Below are positions 32,419 to 42,142 of a stretch of DNA of 64,000 bases, in pieces. A program made the position numbers and the translations under genes. Each line of letters begins with the position of its first letter. Positions within the stretch are counted from its first letter, which is position 1. The notes under the pieces were generated by a model. It saw only the letters and a program-made list of their open reading frames with translations. It was not told where the DNA came from and did no database searches. The stretch comes from Nonomuraea harbinensis (GTDB lineage Bacteria > Actinomycetota > Actinomycetes > Streptosporangiales > Streptosporangiaceae), in assembly GCF_019396385.1 (NCBI RefSeq), contig NZ_JAHKRN010000007.1, forward strand, positions 62,001-126,000, read 5' to 3'.

Positions 32419-32613
32419 ATGGCGAAGACCGCGAAACCCTCACCCCCCAAGTCAGCCAAGGCCAAGACCAACAGGGCGAAGCGCCGCCACTTACTGTCAT
32501 TACGGCGCGAGGCCGTACGGAAGGAGAAGGCGGAGAGGTCCGAGCGGCATGCCGGGATCCGGCAGGAGCCGCGGGCGGGCCGTCCGCGCACGCGCCGCGC
32601 GTCGCGGCGTTAG
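32419..32613 (+). CDS. Possible small basic protein
   Basis: A 64-codon frame from ATG 32419 would give a very basic peptide (starts MAKTAKPSPPKSAKAKTNRA, about 40% Lys/Arg), reminiscent of small nucleic-acid-binding actinobacterial proteins. No ribosome site is visible and no family recognised. The rest of the 32248-32622 gap holds nothing else I can support. Confidence 0.35.
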   Translation: MAKTAKPSPPKSAKAKTNRAKRRHLLSLRREAVRKEKAERSERHAGIRQEPRAGRPRTRRASRR

Positions 32614-32622
32614 GTCACGGCG

Positions 32623-33111
32623 TCACAGCACGTGCGCGCCGTACATCTCACCGAGATGGTCGGCGAGCAGCTCCAGCCGGGCGCCGTCGGGGTCCTTGAA
32701 GTAGATGGAGGCGCCGCTCTCGATCTGGTGCGGCACGCCGGCCATCTCCAGCTTCCCGCGCAGCCGCTCCCAGGTGGCGGGGTCGACGGAGATCGCGATG
32801 TGGTGGAGGCCGCCGAGCACCTCCTGATAAGGGCCGAGGTCGAGGCCGGGGAGGTCGAAGAAGGCCAGCAGGTTGCCGTTGCCGAGGTCGAAGAAGAAGT
32901 GGCTCGAGCCCTTGTAGTCGCGGTTCTCGAAGATCTCCGTCAGCGGGAACTCCAGCAGCTCCTGGTAGAACTTGACGGTGCGTTCCACGTCCGACGACAG
33001 CAGGGCGATGTGGTGCAGGCCGCGCGCGCTGGAGGAGGGCCGGCGCGCTAAGAGGTAGCGCCGCCTGATCTCCTCGCGGCGGGCCTCGACGGCCGCGTGG
33101 TCGATGGTCAC
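32623..33111 (-). CDS. VOC (glyoxalase/dioxygenase fold) protein
   Basis: 162 residues from GTG 33111 (TIDHAAVEARREEIRRRYL). A single VOC module: GLHHIALLSSDVERTVKFYQ, then SHFFFDLGNGNLLAFFDLPG, GGLHHIAISVDPATWERLR and YFKDPDGARLELLADH. Metal ligands are suggested by the His in LHHIAL, in GGLHHIAI and the Glu of LELLA. Enzymes of this fold include glyoxalases, dioxygenases and epimerases; the reaction here is unknown. A TTG at 33144 would extend it by 11 residues. It diverges from lhr. Confidence 0.85.
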   Translation of the reverse strand: MTIDHAAVEARREEIRRRYLLARRPSSSARGLHHIALLSSDVERTVKFYQELLEFPLTEIFENRDYKGSSHFFFDLGNGNLLAFFDLPGLDLGPYQEVLGGLHHIAISVDPATWERLRGKLEMAGVPHQIESGASIYFKDPDGARLELLADHLGEMYGAHVL

Positions 33112-33200
33112 GGTCGGTGTATGTCCGCCCGCGCGCCCGCTCAATCACGCGGCGCGGCCGCAATGCGTTTTCTGTCGGTGGCGCGAGGCAGTATGTGCTG

Positions 33201-36200
33201 GTGAGCTCGCTCGACCGCTTCAGCAAGGTGACCAGCAGCTGGTTCTCCGGGGCCTTCGCCGCGCCCACCGCCGCCCAGGATGGCGCGTGGGAGTCGATCG
33301 CCCGCGGTGACAACACGCTGGTCGTGGCGCCGACCGGGTCCGGCAAGACGCTGGCGGCCTTCCTGTGGTCGCTCGACCGGCTGACGGCCGAGCCGCCCGC
33401 GAAGGGCACGCGGGTGGTGTACGTGTCGCCGCTGAAGGCGCTGGCCGTCGACGTCGAGCGAAACCTGCGCGCTCCGCTGGCCGGGCTGAAGCAGACGGCG
33501 CGGCGGCTGGGGCTGCCGGTGCCGGAGATCTCGGTGGCGATCCGTTCCGGCGACACCCCCGCCGAGGACCGCAGGAGGTTCGCCGCCAAGCCGTCCGACA
33601 TCCTCATCACCACGCCCGAGTCGCTGTTCCTGCTGCTGACCAGCCAGGCGCGGGAGGCGCTGCGCGGCGTGGAGACGGTGATCGTCGACGAGGTGCACGC
33701 GGTGGCCGCGACCAAGCGGGGCGCCCACCTGGCGCTGACGCTGGAGCGGCTCGACGCGCTGCTGGAGCGGCCCGCCCAGCGGATCGGCCTGTCGGCGACG
33801 GTGCGGCCGGTGAGCGAGGTCGCGGCGTTCCTCGGCGGTCCGCGCGCGGCGACGGTGGTGCAGCCGCCGGCCGACAAGCGCATCGAGGTCCAGGTGGTCG
33901 TCCCTGTCGAGGACATGACCGAGGTGGAGGCGGGCCCGTCCCCCGCCGAGGCGGAGGAGTTCGCGCCCGACCCGGCCACCCGGTCGATCTGGCCGCATGT
34001 CGAAGACCGGCTGTTCGACCTGATCGCGGCCCATGACTCGACGATCGTGTTCGCCAACTCGCGGCGGCTGGCCGAGCGGCTCTGCACCCGTCTCAACGAG
34101 CTGGCGCTCGCCCGCCGCGGGGGCGAGGCCGACCTGTCGGCGTGGGACCGCCCGCCGGCCGAGGTGATGGCGCAGGCCGGGGCGAGCAAGGGCGTCGGGC
34201 CTGAGGTCGTGCGCGCCCATCACGGCTCGGTGTCCAAGCAGGAGCGGGCGCAGATCGAGGAGGCGCTCAAGTCGGGGCGGCTGCCCGCCGTGGTCGCCAC
34301 CTCCAGCCTGGAGCTGGGCATCGACATGGGCGCGGTCGACCTGGTGGCGTGCGTGGAGGCGCCGCCGAGCGTGGCGAGCGGGCTGCAGCGCATCGGCCGG
34401 GCCGGTCACCAGGTGGGCGCGGTGTCCAAGGGCGTGATCTTCCCCAAGTACCGCGGCGACCTGGTGCAGACGGCCGTGGTGGCCGAGCGCATGAAGAGCG
34501 GCCTGATCGAGGAGCTCCGCTATCCGCGCAACCCGCTCGACGTGCTGGCCCAGCAGATCGTGGCGATGACGGCGCTCGACGAGTGGACCGTCGAGGAGCT
34601 GGAGACCGTGGTCAGGCGCGCGGCCCCGTACGCGACCCTGCCCAGGAGCGCGCTGGAGGCGACGCTAGACATGCTCGCGGGCCGCTACCCGAGCGAGGAG
34701 TTCGCCGAGCTGCGCCCGCGCGTCGTGTGGGACCGGGTGACGGGCACGCTGCGGGGCCGGCCCGGCGCGCAGCGGCTGGCCGTCACCAACGGCGGCACGA
34801 TCCCCGACCGGGGCCTGTTCGGCGTGTTCCTGGTCGGCGAGCGGGCCTCGCGGGTCGGCGAGCTCGACGAGGAGATGGTCTACGAGTCGCGGGTCGGCGA
34901 CGTGTTCGTGCTGGGCGCGTCGTCGTGGCGGATCGAGGACATCACCGCCGACCGGGTGCTGGTCTCGCCCGCTCCCGGCCAGCCGGGCAAGCTGCCGTTC
35001 TGGCACGGCGACACTCCCGGCCGCCCGGCCGAGCTGGGCCGGGCCATCGGCGCGTTCCTGCGCGAGCAGGCCAAGGACGACTCGCCGGAGCGGCTGCGCG
35101 AGGCCGGGCTCGACTCCTACGCCGCCGGAAACCTGCTGTCCTACCTGCGCGAGCAGCGCGCGGCCACGGGTTACGTGCCCGACGACAAGACGCTGGTGGT
35201 GGAGCGGTTCCACGACGAGCTGGGCGACTGGCGGGTGGTGATCCACTCTCCTTACGGCGCGCGGGTGCACGCCCCGTGGGCGCTGGCCATCAACCGGCGG
35301 CTGCGCGAGCGCTACGGCGTCGACGTGCAGGCGGTCCACTCCGACGACGGCGTGGTGCTGCGCATCCCCGACACCCTGGCCGAGCCGCCGTCCGACGTGG
35401 CGGCGTTCGACGCCGAGGAAATCGAGCAGATCGTGACGGAGGAGCTGGGCGGGTCGGCGCTGTTCGCGTCCCGGTTCCGCGAGTGCGCGGGGCGCGCGCT
35501 GCTGCTGCCGCGCCGCGTGCCGGGAAGGCGCAGCCCGCTGTGGCAGCAGCGCCAGCGGGCCGCCCACCTGCTCGGGGTCGCCTCACGATACGCGTCGTTC
35601 CCGATCGTGCTGGAGACGATGCGCGAGTGCCTGCAGGACGTCTTCGACGTGCCGGGGCTGGTCGAGCTGATGCGCGACATCGCGGCCCGGCGGGTGCGGG
35701 TGGTCGAGGTGGAGACCGGGCAGGCGTCGCCGTTCGCGGCCTCGCTGCTGTTCCACTACGTGGGCGCGTTCATGTACGAGGGAGACGCGCCGCTGGCCGA
35801 GCGGCGCGCGCAGGCGCTGGCGCTGGACACGTCGCTGCTGGCCGAGCTGCTGGGCCAGGCCGACCTGCGCGAGCTGCTCGACCCTGACGTGATCTCCGAC
35901 ACCGAGCGCGAGCTCGCCAGGCTCGATCGGCCGCTGCGTGACGTGGAGGCCCTGGCCGACCTGCTGCGCTCGCACGGGCCGCTGCTGGCGCCCGATGTGA
36001 GCGTGCGCGGCGGCGACCCGGCCTGGCTGGAGGAGCTGGAGCGGGCGCGGCGGGCGATCAGGGTGCGCGTCGCGGGCGAGGAGCAGTGGGCGGCGGTCGA
36101 GGACGCCGCCAGGATGCGCGACGCGCTGGGGACGCCGCTGCCGGTGGGGGTGCCGCACGCGTTCCTGGAGCCGGTGGCCGACCCCCTGGCCGACCTGCTG

Positions 36201-37688
36201 GCCCGCCACGCCCGCACCCGGGGCCCGTTCCACGCCTCGACCGCGGCCGGCCGGTTCGGGCTCGGCGTGGCCGTGGTGGCCGACGCGCTGCGCAGGCTGG
36301 CCGTGTCCGGGCGGGTGGTCAACGGCGAGTTCCGGCCGGGCGGGCGGGGCGAGGAGTGGTGCGACGCGGGCGTGCTGCGGATGCTGCGCCGCAGGTCGCT
36401 GGCCCGGCTGCGCAAAGAGGTGGAGCCTGTCCCGCCGGAGACGCTCGCGGTGTTCACCCCGGCCTGGCACGGCATCACCGGCGGCCCGCGCGGCGGGCCG
36501 CAAGGCGGCGCGCGGGCGATGGACTCCCTCGTCCGCGCCATCGAGCTGCTGCAGGGCGCGGCGGTGCCGGCCTCGGCGCTGGAGACGCTGGTGCTGCCGT
36601 CGCGGGTGCCGGGCTACCACCCGGGGCTGCTCGACGAGCTGACCGCGGCCGGCGAGGTGGTGTGGGCCGGGCAGGGGTCGCTGCCGGGCGGCGACGGCTG
36701 GGTGGCCCTCTACTTCGCCGACACCGCGCCGCTGCTGCTCCCCGAGGCGGGCGAGATCACGGTGACGCCGGTGCACGAGCGCATCCTTGAGGAGCTGAGC
36801 GGGGGCGGCGCGCTGTTCTTCCGTCAGCTCGCCGACCGGCTGGGGCTGCTCGACGACCAGGCGGTGGCGACGGCGCTGTGGGACCTGGTGTGGGCGGGGC
36901 GGGTGTCGGGCGACACGCTGGCGCCGATGCGGGCCGCGCTCGGCTCGGGGCGGCCCGCCCACCGGCCGGCGACCCGCAGGCGGCGGGCGGTGCTGCCGAG
37001 CCGCAGCGGGCCGCCCACGGTGGCGGGGCGCTGGTGGCTGCTGCCGGAGCCGGCCGCCGAAGCGACCCTGCGGGCTCAGGCGCAGGCGGAGGTGCTGCTG
37101 GAGCGGCACGGCGTGGTGACGCGCGGGGCGGTCACCGCCGAGCGGCTGCCGGGCGGGTTCTCGCCGGTCTACCAGGTGCTGCGCGCCTACGAGGAGAGCG
37201 GGCGGTGCCGGCGCGGCTACTTCGTCGAAGGGCTCGGCGGGGCCCAGTTCGCGCTGCCTGGGGCGGTCGACCGGATGCGCGCGATGGCGCCCTCCTCCCC
37301 CGACGGCCCGCCCGGGGAGGAGCGCCGGGCCGTGGTGCTGGCCGCGGCCGATCCGGCCAACCCCTATGGGGCGGCGCTGCCCTGGCCGGCGCATCCCGGC
37401 GAGGTGGCCCACAAGCCGGGCAGGAAGGCGGGGGCGCTGGTGGTGCTGGTCGACGGGCGGCTGGTGCTCTACGTCGAGCGGGGCGGCAAGACGCTGCTGT
37501 CGTTCGCCGACGACGACCGGCTGCGGCCCGCCGTCGACGCGCTGGCGCTGGCCGTACGCGACGGCGTGCTGGGCAAGCTGACGGTGGAGCGGGCCGACGG
37601 CGAGCCGATCGTCGACTCGCCGCTGGGGGCCGCCCTGGAAGAAGCCGGTTTCCACCCCACCCCGCGCGGTCTCCGGCTGCGTGCGTAG
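33201..37688 (+). CDS. lhr: Lhr-type ATP-dependent DNA helicase
   Basis: 1495 residues, near the ~1500 of mycobacterial Lhr. ATP-dependent 3'-5' helicase that unwinds RNA:DNA and DNA duplexes in repair. Motif I APTGSGKT (about 43), motif II DEVH (about 163), motif III LSATVRP (about 197), motif V TSSLELGIDMG (about 365) and motif VI QRIGRAGHQ (about 395) are all present. A winged-helix region and the large Lhr C-terminal domain follow. The start is GTG 33201 (SSLDRFSKVTSSWF); a GTG 6 bp earlier is also possible. In mycobacteria lhr precedes nei; here nei is 13.8 kb away. Confidence 0.96.
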   Translation: MSSLDRFSKVTSSWFSGAFAAPTAAQDGAWESIARGDNTLVVAPTGSGKTLAAFLWSLDRLTAEPPAKGTRVVYVSPLKALAVDVERNLRAPLAGLKQTARRLGLPVPEISVAIRSGDTPAEDRRRFAAKPSDILITTPESLFLLLTSQAREALRGVETVIVDEVHAVAATKRGAHLALTLERLDALLERPAQRIGLSATVRPVSEVAAFLGGPRAATVVQPPADKRIEVQVVVPVEDMTEVEAGPSPAEAEEFAPDPATRSIWPHVEDRLFDLIAAHDSTIVFANSRRLAERLCTRLNELALARRGGEADLSAWDRPPAEVMAQAGASKGVGPEVVRAHHGSVSKQERAQIEEALKSGRLPAVVATSSLELGIDMGAVDLVACVEAPPSVASGLQRIGRAGHQVGAVSKGVIFPKYRGDLVQTAVVAERMKSGLIEELRYPRNPLDVLAQQIVAMTALDEWTVEELETVVRRAAPYATLPRSALEATLDMLAGRYPSEEFAELRPRVVWDRVTGTLRGRPGAQRLAVTNGGTIPDRGLFGVFLVGERASRVGELDEEMVYESRVGDVFVLGASSWRIEDITADRVLVSPAPGQPGKLPFWHGDTPGRPAELGRAIGAFLREQAKDDSPERLREAGLDSYAAGNLLSYLREQRAATGYVPDDKTLVVERFHDELGDWRVVIHSPYGARVHAPWALAINRRLRERYGVDVQAVHSDDGVVLRIPDTLAEPPSDVAAFDAEEIEQIVTEELGGSALFASRFRECAGRALLLPRRVPGRRSPLWQQRQRAAHLLGVASRYASFPIVLETMRECLQDVFDVPGLVELMRDIAARRVRVVEVETGQASPFAASLLFHYVGAFMYEGDAPLAERRAQALALDTSLLAELLGQADLRELLDPDVISDTERELARLDRPLRDVEALADLLRSHGPLLAPDVSVRGGDPAWLEELERARRAIRVRVAGEEQWAAVEDAARMRDALGTPLPVGVPHAFLEPVADPLADLLARHARTRGPFHASTAAGRFGLGVAVVADALRRLAVSGRVVNGEFRPGGRGEEWCDAGVLRMLRRRSLARLRKEVEPVPPETLAVFTPAWHGITGGPRGGPQGGARAMDSLVRAIELLQGAAVPASALETLVLPSRVPGYHPGLLDELTAAGEVVWAGQGSLPGGDGWVALYFADTAPLLLPEAGEITVTPVHERILEELSGGGALFFRQLADRLGLLDDQAVATALWDLVWAGRVSGDTLAPMRAALGSGRPAHRPATRRRRAVLPSRSGPPTVAGRWWLLPEPAAEATLRAQAQAEVLLERHGVVTRGAVTAERLPGGFSPVYQVLRAYEESGRCRRGYFVEGLGGAQFALPGAVDRMRAMAPSSPDGPPGEERRAVVLAAADPANPYGAALPWPAHPGEVAHKPGRKAGALVVLVDGRLVLYVERGGKTLLSFADDDRLRPAVDALALAVRDGVLGKLTVERADGEPIVDSPLGAALEEAGFHPTPRGLRLRA

Positions 37689-37692
37689 GGCG

Positions 37693-38778
37693 TCAGGCGA
37701 CGGTGGCCTCGATGAGGTCGTCGACCACCTCGGTGAGATCCTGCTCGCGGGCGTGCACGCGGCGCTGCCGTTCGGCGCCGGAGCCCTTGTCGAGCAGGCG
37801 TTCCAGCCCGTCCTCGACGTAGGGCAGGTCGCCGGCCTCCGACAGGGCGTCGCTGACGTGGGCCAGGAGGCGGCGGGCCATCAGCGGGGCGGGCACGAGC
37901 GTGCCGTGGCGGACGTCGAGGCTGTCGCCGGTGAGCCCGTCGCGGGCGGCACGCCAGTAGGCGGCGCGCACCACCTCCGACGGGATCGGCAGGCCGCGGT
38001 CGCCGCGGGCCACGTCGGCCAGTGCCCTGACGACCAGGCCGCGCACCAGCCCGATGATGGTGAGGCTGTCGTTCACGTCGAGCGGCACGTCAGCCACCCG
38101 CACCTCGACCGTGGGCAGCCGGGGTGAGGGCCGGGCGTCCCAGAAGACGGTCTTCGGGTCCATGAGGGCGCCCGACTCGGCGAGCGCGCGCACGGCCAGC
38201 TCGTAGTCGCCGAAGGTGGGGAAGTACGGGGGCGCGCCGGAGACGGGCCACCGGCCCCAGCTGATCACCCGCCAGGAGGCGTAGCCGGTGTCGCGGCCGA
38301 CGAAGAACGGCGAGTTGGCGGCCAGCGCGATCAGCGTGGGCAGCCAGGGCCGCAGGTGGTTGCCGACGTAGACGGCGTGTTCCTCGTCCGGCACGTCGAC
38401 GTGCACATGCAGGGCGCAGATGCTGATCTCGTCCTGCAGCGCCCGGTAGAGGCTGCGGCCCTGCTCGTAACGGGCGTCGTCGCTGAGCGGCGGCGTCATG
38501 ACGTTGCCGAGCACCGGGATGCCGCTGGCGACGACGGCGAGCCCGCACGAGCGGGCGGCCCCGGCGACCTCCTTGCGCGCGGCCCGCAACTGGGCGCCGA
38601 GCTCGGCCAGGTCAGCGGAGGGCGCGCTGCGGGCCTCCACCTGGAACCTGGTGATCTCGTGGGCCACGTCGAGCACGTCCGTGGCGGCGGCGAGGACGTC
38701 GGCCGCACGTGGGGTGACGTGGCGGGTGTACGGATCGACGACGAGGTACTCCTCTTCGATCCCGATCAGCGGAACCAT
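37693..38778 (-). CDS. Carboxylate-amine ligase, YbdK/GCS2-like
   Basis: 361 residues from ATG 38778 with GAGGTG upstream. VPLIGIEEEYLVVD, then CALHVHVDVPD and FTDARP-like WDARPSPRLPTVEVRVADVP mark the glutamate-cysteine ligase type 2 family (YbdK). Such proteins join glutamate to an amine with ATP; YbdK itself is a weak glutamate-cysteine ligase and mycothiol-producing actinobacteria do not need glutathione, so the true substrate is unclear. It faces lhr tail to tail (4-bp gap) and follows the VanX-like gene. Confidence 0.9.
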   Translation of the reverse strand: MVPLIGIEEEYLVVDPYTRHVTPRAADVLAAATDVLDVAHEITRFQVEARSAPSADLAELGAQLRAARKEVAGAARSCGLAVVASGIPVLGNVMTPPLSDDARYEQGRSLYRALQDEISICALHVHVDVPDEEHAVYVGNHLRPWLPTLIALAANSPFFVGRDTGYASWRVISWGRWPVSGAPPYFPTFGDYELAVRALAESGALMDPKTVFWDARPSPRLPTVEVRVADVPLDVNDSLTIIGLVRGLVVRALADVARGDRGLPIPSEVVRAAYWRAARDGLTGDSLDVRHGTLVPAPLMARRLLAHVSDALSEAGDLPYVEDGLERLLDKGSGAERQRRVHAREQDLTEVVDDLIEATVA

Positions 38779-38847
38779 GCCCACACCTCGCAGGAAGTCG
38801 GGGGAGCCTCCGCACGATTTGTGCCCGCCTGCCGCCTTCCGGAATCG

Positions 38848-39504
38848 CTACATGCTTACTGGCCCGTAGCAAGCGGCGGGGGCGCCGGCGGTCAGGGCCC
38901 AGTAGCGGTCGCCGTGGGACCAGTGCCACCACTCGGTGGGGTAGTTGACCAGCCCGGCGGGCTCCAGGGCCGCGGCCAGGAGCTTGCGGTGGGCGCGGGC
39001 GTCGGCGGAGATGTGCGGGGCGGCGGTGTAGCAGGCGCCGTCGCTCTCCTCGGGGTTGTCGTTGACCTGGGTGCCCATGTCGTACTCGGTGCCGTCGGGG
39101 TCGCAGAGGGTGAGGTCGACGGCGGCGCCGGCGGTGTGCGGGGCGACCTCGACCGGGGAGACGTAGCGGCTGGCGGCGACGTGCGCCTCCTGCTCGGACA
39201 TGGCGGGGAAGGCGGCGCGCAGCTCGTCGCGGTACTCCTCGAAGTAGCGGCGCTGGGTGGCGACGGGCCGGTAGCCCTCGACGATCATCAGGTGGTATCC
39301 GCCGGGCAGGAGCCGCTCGGCCCGTTCGAGCCTGGCCAGCAGCCCGGCCCGCAGGTGGGCGTAGGCGCCGGCGGCGTCGGCGAGCCGGGTGTCGACCCGG
39401 AGCCGGCCGCGCGCGTCGGCCAGGGGCTCGCCGTTGTCCTGCACCGGGATCGCCGCCACGCGGGGATCGGAGATGAGCACGATGTCACTCGGTGGCTGCC
39501 ACAT
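38848..39504 (-). CDS. D-alanyl-D-alanine dipeptidase, VanX/DdpX-like
   Basis: 218-residue zinc dipeptidase without signal peptide. Zinc motif PHTAGAAVDLTL (SxHxxGxAxD-type) and a later EWWHW with catalytic Glu and third zinc ligand. MIVEGYRP is also typical. It would cleave D-Ala-D-Ala. No vanH or vanA lies nearby, so wall recycling is a better guess than glycopeptide resistance. It stands between the YbdK-like gene and the first ROK regulator, all minus strand, 23 bp from the latter. Confidence 0.9.
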   Translation of the reverse strand: MWQPPSDIVLISDPRVAAIPVQDNGEPLADARGRLRVDTRLADAAGAYAHLRAGLLARLERAERLLPGGYHLMIVEGYRPVATQRRYFEEYRDELRAAFPAMSEQEAHVAASRYVSPVEVAPHTAGAAVDLTLCDPDGTEYDMGTQVNDNPEESDGACYTAAPHISADARAHRKLLAAALEPAGLVNYPTEWWHWSHGDRYWALTAGAPAACYGPVSM

Positions 39505-39527
39505 GTGCAGTGATTCTCACACACGTG

Positions 39528-40679
39528 TCAGACGGTGTCGGAGAACACCTGTTCGCGGGCCTGTTCGAGAGCGGCCACGAGGGCGCCGCGGAGCACCGGG
39601 TTGCCGGGGACCCCGCCGGCGGCGACGCGGGGCGGCGCGGGGCAGATGCGGGCGACGGCGTCCTGGACCTTGGCGGCCAGCCGGGCGCCGCCCGCGCGGC
39701 CGATGTCGCCGCTGAGCACGATCAGGCCGGGGTCCAGGACGACGGAGACGGCGGCCGCGCCGACGGCGAGCCGGTCGGCGAGCTCGTCGAGGTAGTCGTC
39801 GCCGCCGTTGCGCACCTGGTCGGGGACGCCCGCGCCGGGCACCTGGTACGTGCCGGCCAGGTTCTGGAGTGCGGCGGTGCCGACGAGACGCTGGAAGGAC
39901 CCGGAATTGGGGTGCTTGACGTCGGAGGGCAGCGGTTCGCCGGGCACGGGCAGCCAGCCGATCTCGCCCGCGCCGCCGGTGATGCCGCGGTGCAGCCGGC
40001 CGCCGAGCATGACGCCGAGGCCCTGGCCGACGCCGGCCCACATGACCACGAAGTCGTCGACGCCGGCGGCGGCCCCGTAGCGGTGCTCGGCGAGGGCGAC
40101 CAGGTTGACGTCGTTCTCGATGGTGACGGAGGCGCCGAGGCTGCGGCGCAGGCCTGCCAGCACGCCGACGTGCCAGGTGGGCAGGTCGAGTGAGAAGCGG
40201 ACGTCGCCGGTGCGCGGGTCGACCATGCCTCTGGTGCCGATGACGAAGGCGCGCAGCCGCGACAGGCTGACGTCGGCTACGGCGCAGGCGCGCTCGACCG
40301 CGGCCTGGACCGTACGGACCGGGTCGCCGTCGAAGGGGTTGACCGTGACCTCGACCACGGTCCGGCCTGTGATGTCGGCCACGCCGACGGTGACGCTCTC
40401 GGGCAGCACCTCCAGCCCGGCGACGTAGGCGCTGGAGGGTCGTACGCCGTAAAGTGCGGCGTTGGGTCCCCTGCCGCCGGCGCGTTCCCCTGCCACCTCC
40501 ACCAGGCCCCTGTCTTCCAGCCTGGCGAGCAGCTGACCTGCGGTGACCTTGGACAATCCGGTACGTTCTCCGAGTTCGGCCCTGGTGAGGGGGCCCTCGG
40601 CGAGGAGGAGTTCGAGCGCGGAGCGGTCGTTCAGCCTGCGCAGCAGCCGAGGCGTCCCGGGGTTCCGGCTCATCTTCAT
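39528..40679 (-). CDS. ROK family transcriptional regulator (copy 1)
   Basis: 383 residues. Winged helix at about 15-70 (LLLAEGPLTRAELGERTGLSKVT, LEDRGLVEV), then a sugar-kinase-fold ROK domain with IGTRGMVDPRTGDVRFS and IENDVNLVALAEHRYG. The zinc-binding CxCGxxGC motif common in ROK repressors is absent, as in copy 2. It diverges from the sugar ABC operon across 131 bp containing an AT-rich operator candidate and probably represses it. ATG 40679 and 40673 are both possible; the second has better spacing from GAGAGG. Confidence 0.92.
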   Translation of the reverse strand: MKMSRNPGTPRLLRRLNDRSALELLLAEGPLTRAELGERTGLSKVTAGQLLARLEDRGLVEVAGERAGGRGPNAALYGVRPSSAYVAGLEVLPESVTVGVADITGRTVVEVTVNPFDGDPVRTVQAAVERACAVADVSLSRLRAFVIGTRGMVDPRTGDVRFSLDLPTWHVGVLAGLRRSLGASVTIENDVNLVALAEHRYGAAAGVDDFVVMWAGVGQGLGVMLGGRLHRGITGGAGEIGWLPVPGEPLPSDVKHPNSGSFQRLVGTAALQNLAGTYQVPGAGVPDQVRNGGDDYLDELADRLAVGAAAVSVVLDPGLIVLSGDIGRAGGARLAAKVQDAVARICPAPPRVAAGGVPGNPVLRGALVAALEQAREQVFSDTV

Positions 40680-40717
40680 GCCCTCTCGTCACGATCGGCT
40701 AACAGACGGTTTTTTTT

Positions 40718-40742
40718 AAGAAAGTTTCTTGTTAGTTTAACA
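40718..40742. promoter_or_regulatory. ROK operator candidate in the sugar-operon promoter
   Basis: AAGAAA-G-TTTCTT (40718-40730) is a perfect inverted repeat, followed at once by GTTA-GTT-TAAC (40731-40741). An unusual run of eight T precedes it. Positions 40722-40742 match 15 of 21 bases of the sequence before the second ROK gene (46727-46747). Confidence 0.65.
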
Positions 40743-40810
40743 CCTGTCGTTCGGCATTGACGATCAGCCTGGTGCGGACCGTAGGCCAGCACCCGGGAAG
40801 GGAGAACCCT

Positions 40811-42136
40811 GTGAGGATCGCGAAGATCACAGCCACTACGGTCACCACGGCCGCCCTGGCCCTGGGCGTGGCCGCCTGTGGCGGCGGTGAGGCGCCCGCG
40901 GAGCCCAGCGCGGCGAGCACCGCCGAGGCTAGCGGCCCCGCGTTCGCGGGCAAGGAGCTCACGCTCTGGCGCCTCGGTGACAGCAACCCCGACGCGCAGA
41001 AGTACACCGATGAGCTGGTGGCCGCCTTCCAGCAGGAGACCGGCGCCAGCGTGAAGGTCGAGTGGATCCCGTGGCCCCAGGTGAACGACAAGTTCACCGC
41101 CGCCGCGGCCGGAGGCGCCGGCCCCGACGTCACCGAGATCGGCAACGACCAGGTCCCGCTCTGGGTGAGCCAGGAGGCGCTCGCCCCGGTCACCGACATC
41201 GTCGGCTCCGGCGACCAGGCCGGGATCCCGAAGAACCTGATGGGCATGGAGACCATCGACGGCGAGACGTACGCCGTGCCGTGGGGCGGCGGCACCCGCG
41301 CGGTGCTCTACCGCAAGGACTGGTTCGAGGAGCTGAAGATCGAGGTCCCGAAGTCCTGGGACGAGCTCGTGGCCGCGGCCAAGAAGGTCCAGGCGGAGAA
41401 GGGCTCCGACGTCGACGGCTTCGCCTTCAACGGCGGCTCCGACGCCAACCACCTGCTGGGCTCGCTGGCCTGGACCTCGGGCGGCGAGTACGCGGTCAAG
41501 GAGGGCGACAAGTGGGTCGGCAAGCTGACCGACCCCGCCTTCAAGGCCGGTTTCGAGCAGTACACGTCCCTGGTGACGGACGGCCTGTCCAGCAAGTCGC
41601 GGCTCACCCAGAACAGCTCGGACATCCGCACCCGCTTCTCCAACGGCAAGGTCGGCATGTACCTGACCGCGTCGTGGGACCTCGCCACGATCGAGGAGGA
41701 GAGCAAGGGCAAGCTCAAGGGCGACAAGCTCGCGTTCTTCCCCCTGCCGAGCAAGGACGGCGGTGAGGCCCAGGCCTTCCTGGGCGGCAACGACATCGCC
41801 GTGTGGGGCACCGCCAAGGAGCCCGAGGCGGCCAAGGAGTTCGTGAAGATGGCGACCAACAAGGACTGGGGCGTCCGGTACGCCACCGAGGGCGGCCTGC
41901 TGCCGGTCTACCCGGAGGCGCTCGCCAAGCTGGCCGAGGACCCGGCGCAGGCGCCGTTCGCGGCCGCGTTCGCCAAGGCCAAGGCCTTCCCCGCGGACCC
42001 GAACTGGACCGAGGCCAACGAGACCAAGGCCGTGCTGCAGAACGCCGCGCGCCAGGTGATCGAGGGCAAGGCCACCGCCGACGAGGCGCTGGCGGCGGCC
42101 AACACCGAGCTCGAAGACATCCTCAACCAGTCCTGA
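40811..42136 (+). CDS. Sugar ABC transporter substrate-binding lipoprotein
   Basis: 441 residues from GTG 40811, with AAGGGAG upstream. Signal peptide with lipobox VAAC, then a family-1 sugar-binding fold (LTLWRLGDSNPDAQKYTDEL, GPDVTEIGNDQVPLW, VPWGGGTRAVLYRKDWF). It resembles binders of di- or oligosaccharides such as chitobiose importers (DasA/NgcE class). The ligand is not fixed by sequence, but the GH3 gene at the end of the operon points to an amino sugar or beta-linked oligosaccharide. Confidence 0.93.
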   Translation: MRIAKITATTVTTAALALGVAACGGGEAPAEPSAASTAEASGPAFAGKELTLWRLGDSNPDAQKYTDELVAAFQQETGASVKVEWIPWPQVNDKFTAAAAGGAGPDVTEIGNDQVPLWVSQEALAPVTDIVGSGDQAGIPKNLMGMETIDGETYAVPWGGGTRAVLYRKDWFEELKIEVPKSWDELVAAAKKVQAEKGSDVDGFAFNGGSDANHLLGSLAWTSGGEYAVKEGDKWVGKLTDPAFKAGFEQYTSLVTDGLSSKSRLTQNSSDIRTRFSNGKVGMYLTASWDLATIEEESKGKLKGDKLAFFPLPSKDGGEAQAFLGGNDIAVWGTAKEPEAAKEFVKMATNKDWGVRYATEGGLLPVYPEALAKLAEDPAQAPFAAAFAKAKAFPADPNWTEANETKAVLQNAARQVIEGKATADEALAAANTELEDILNQS

Positions 42137-42142
42137 CAGGCC

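Noticed and set aside
38848..39504. Glycopeptide (vancomycin) resistance locus
   Set aside because: Only a VanX-like dipeptidase is present; no vanH, vanA/B ligase or VanRS pair is nearby.
40709..40717. Run of eight T as a rho-independent terminator
   Set aside because: No GC-rich stem stands directly before it; it sits in a divergent promoter region.
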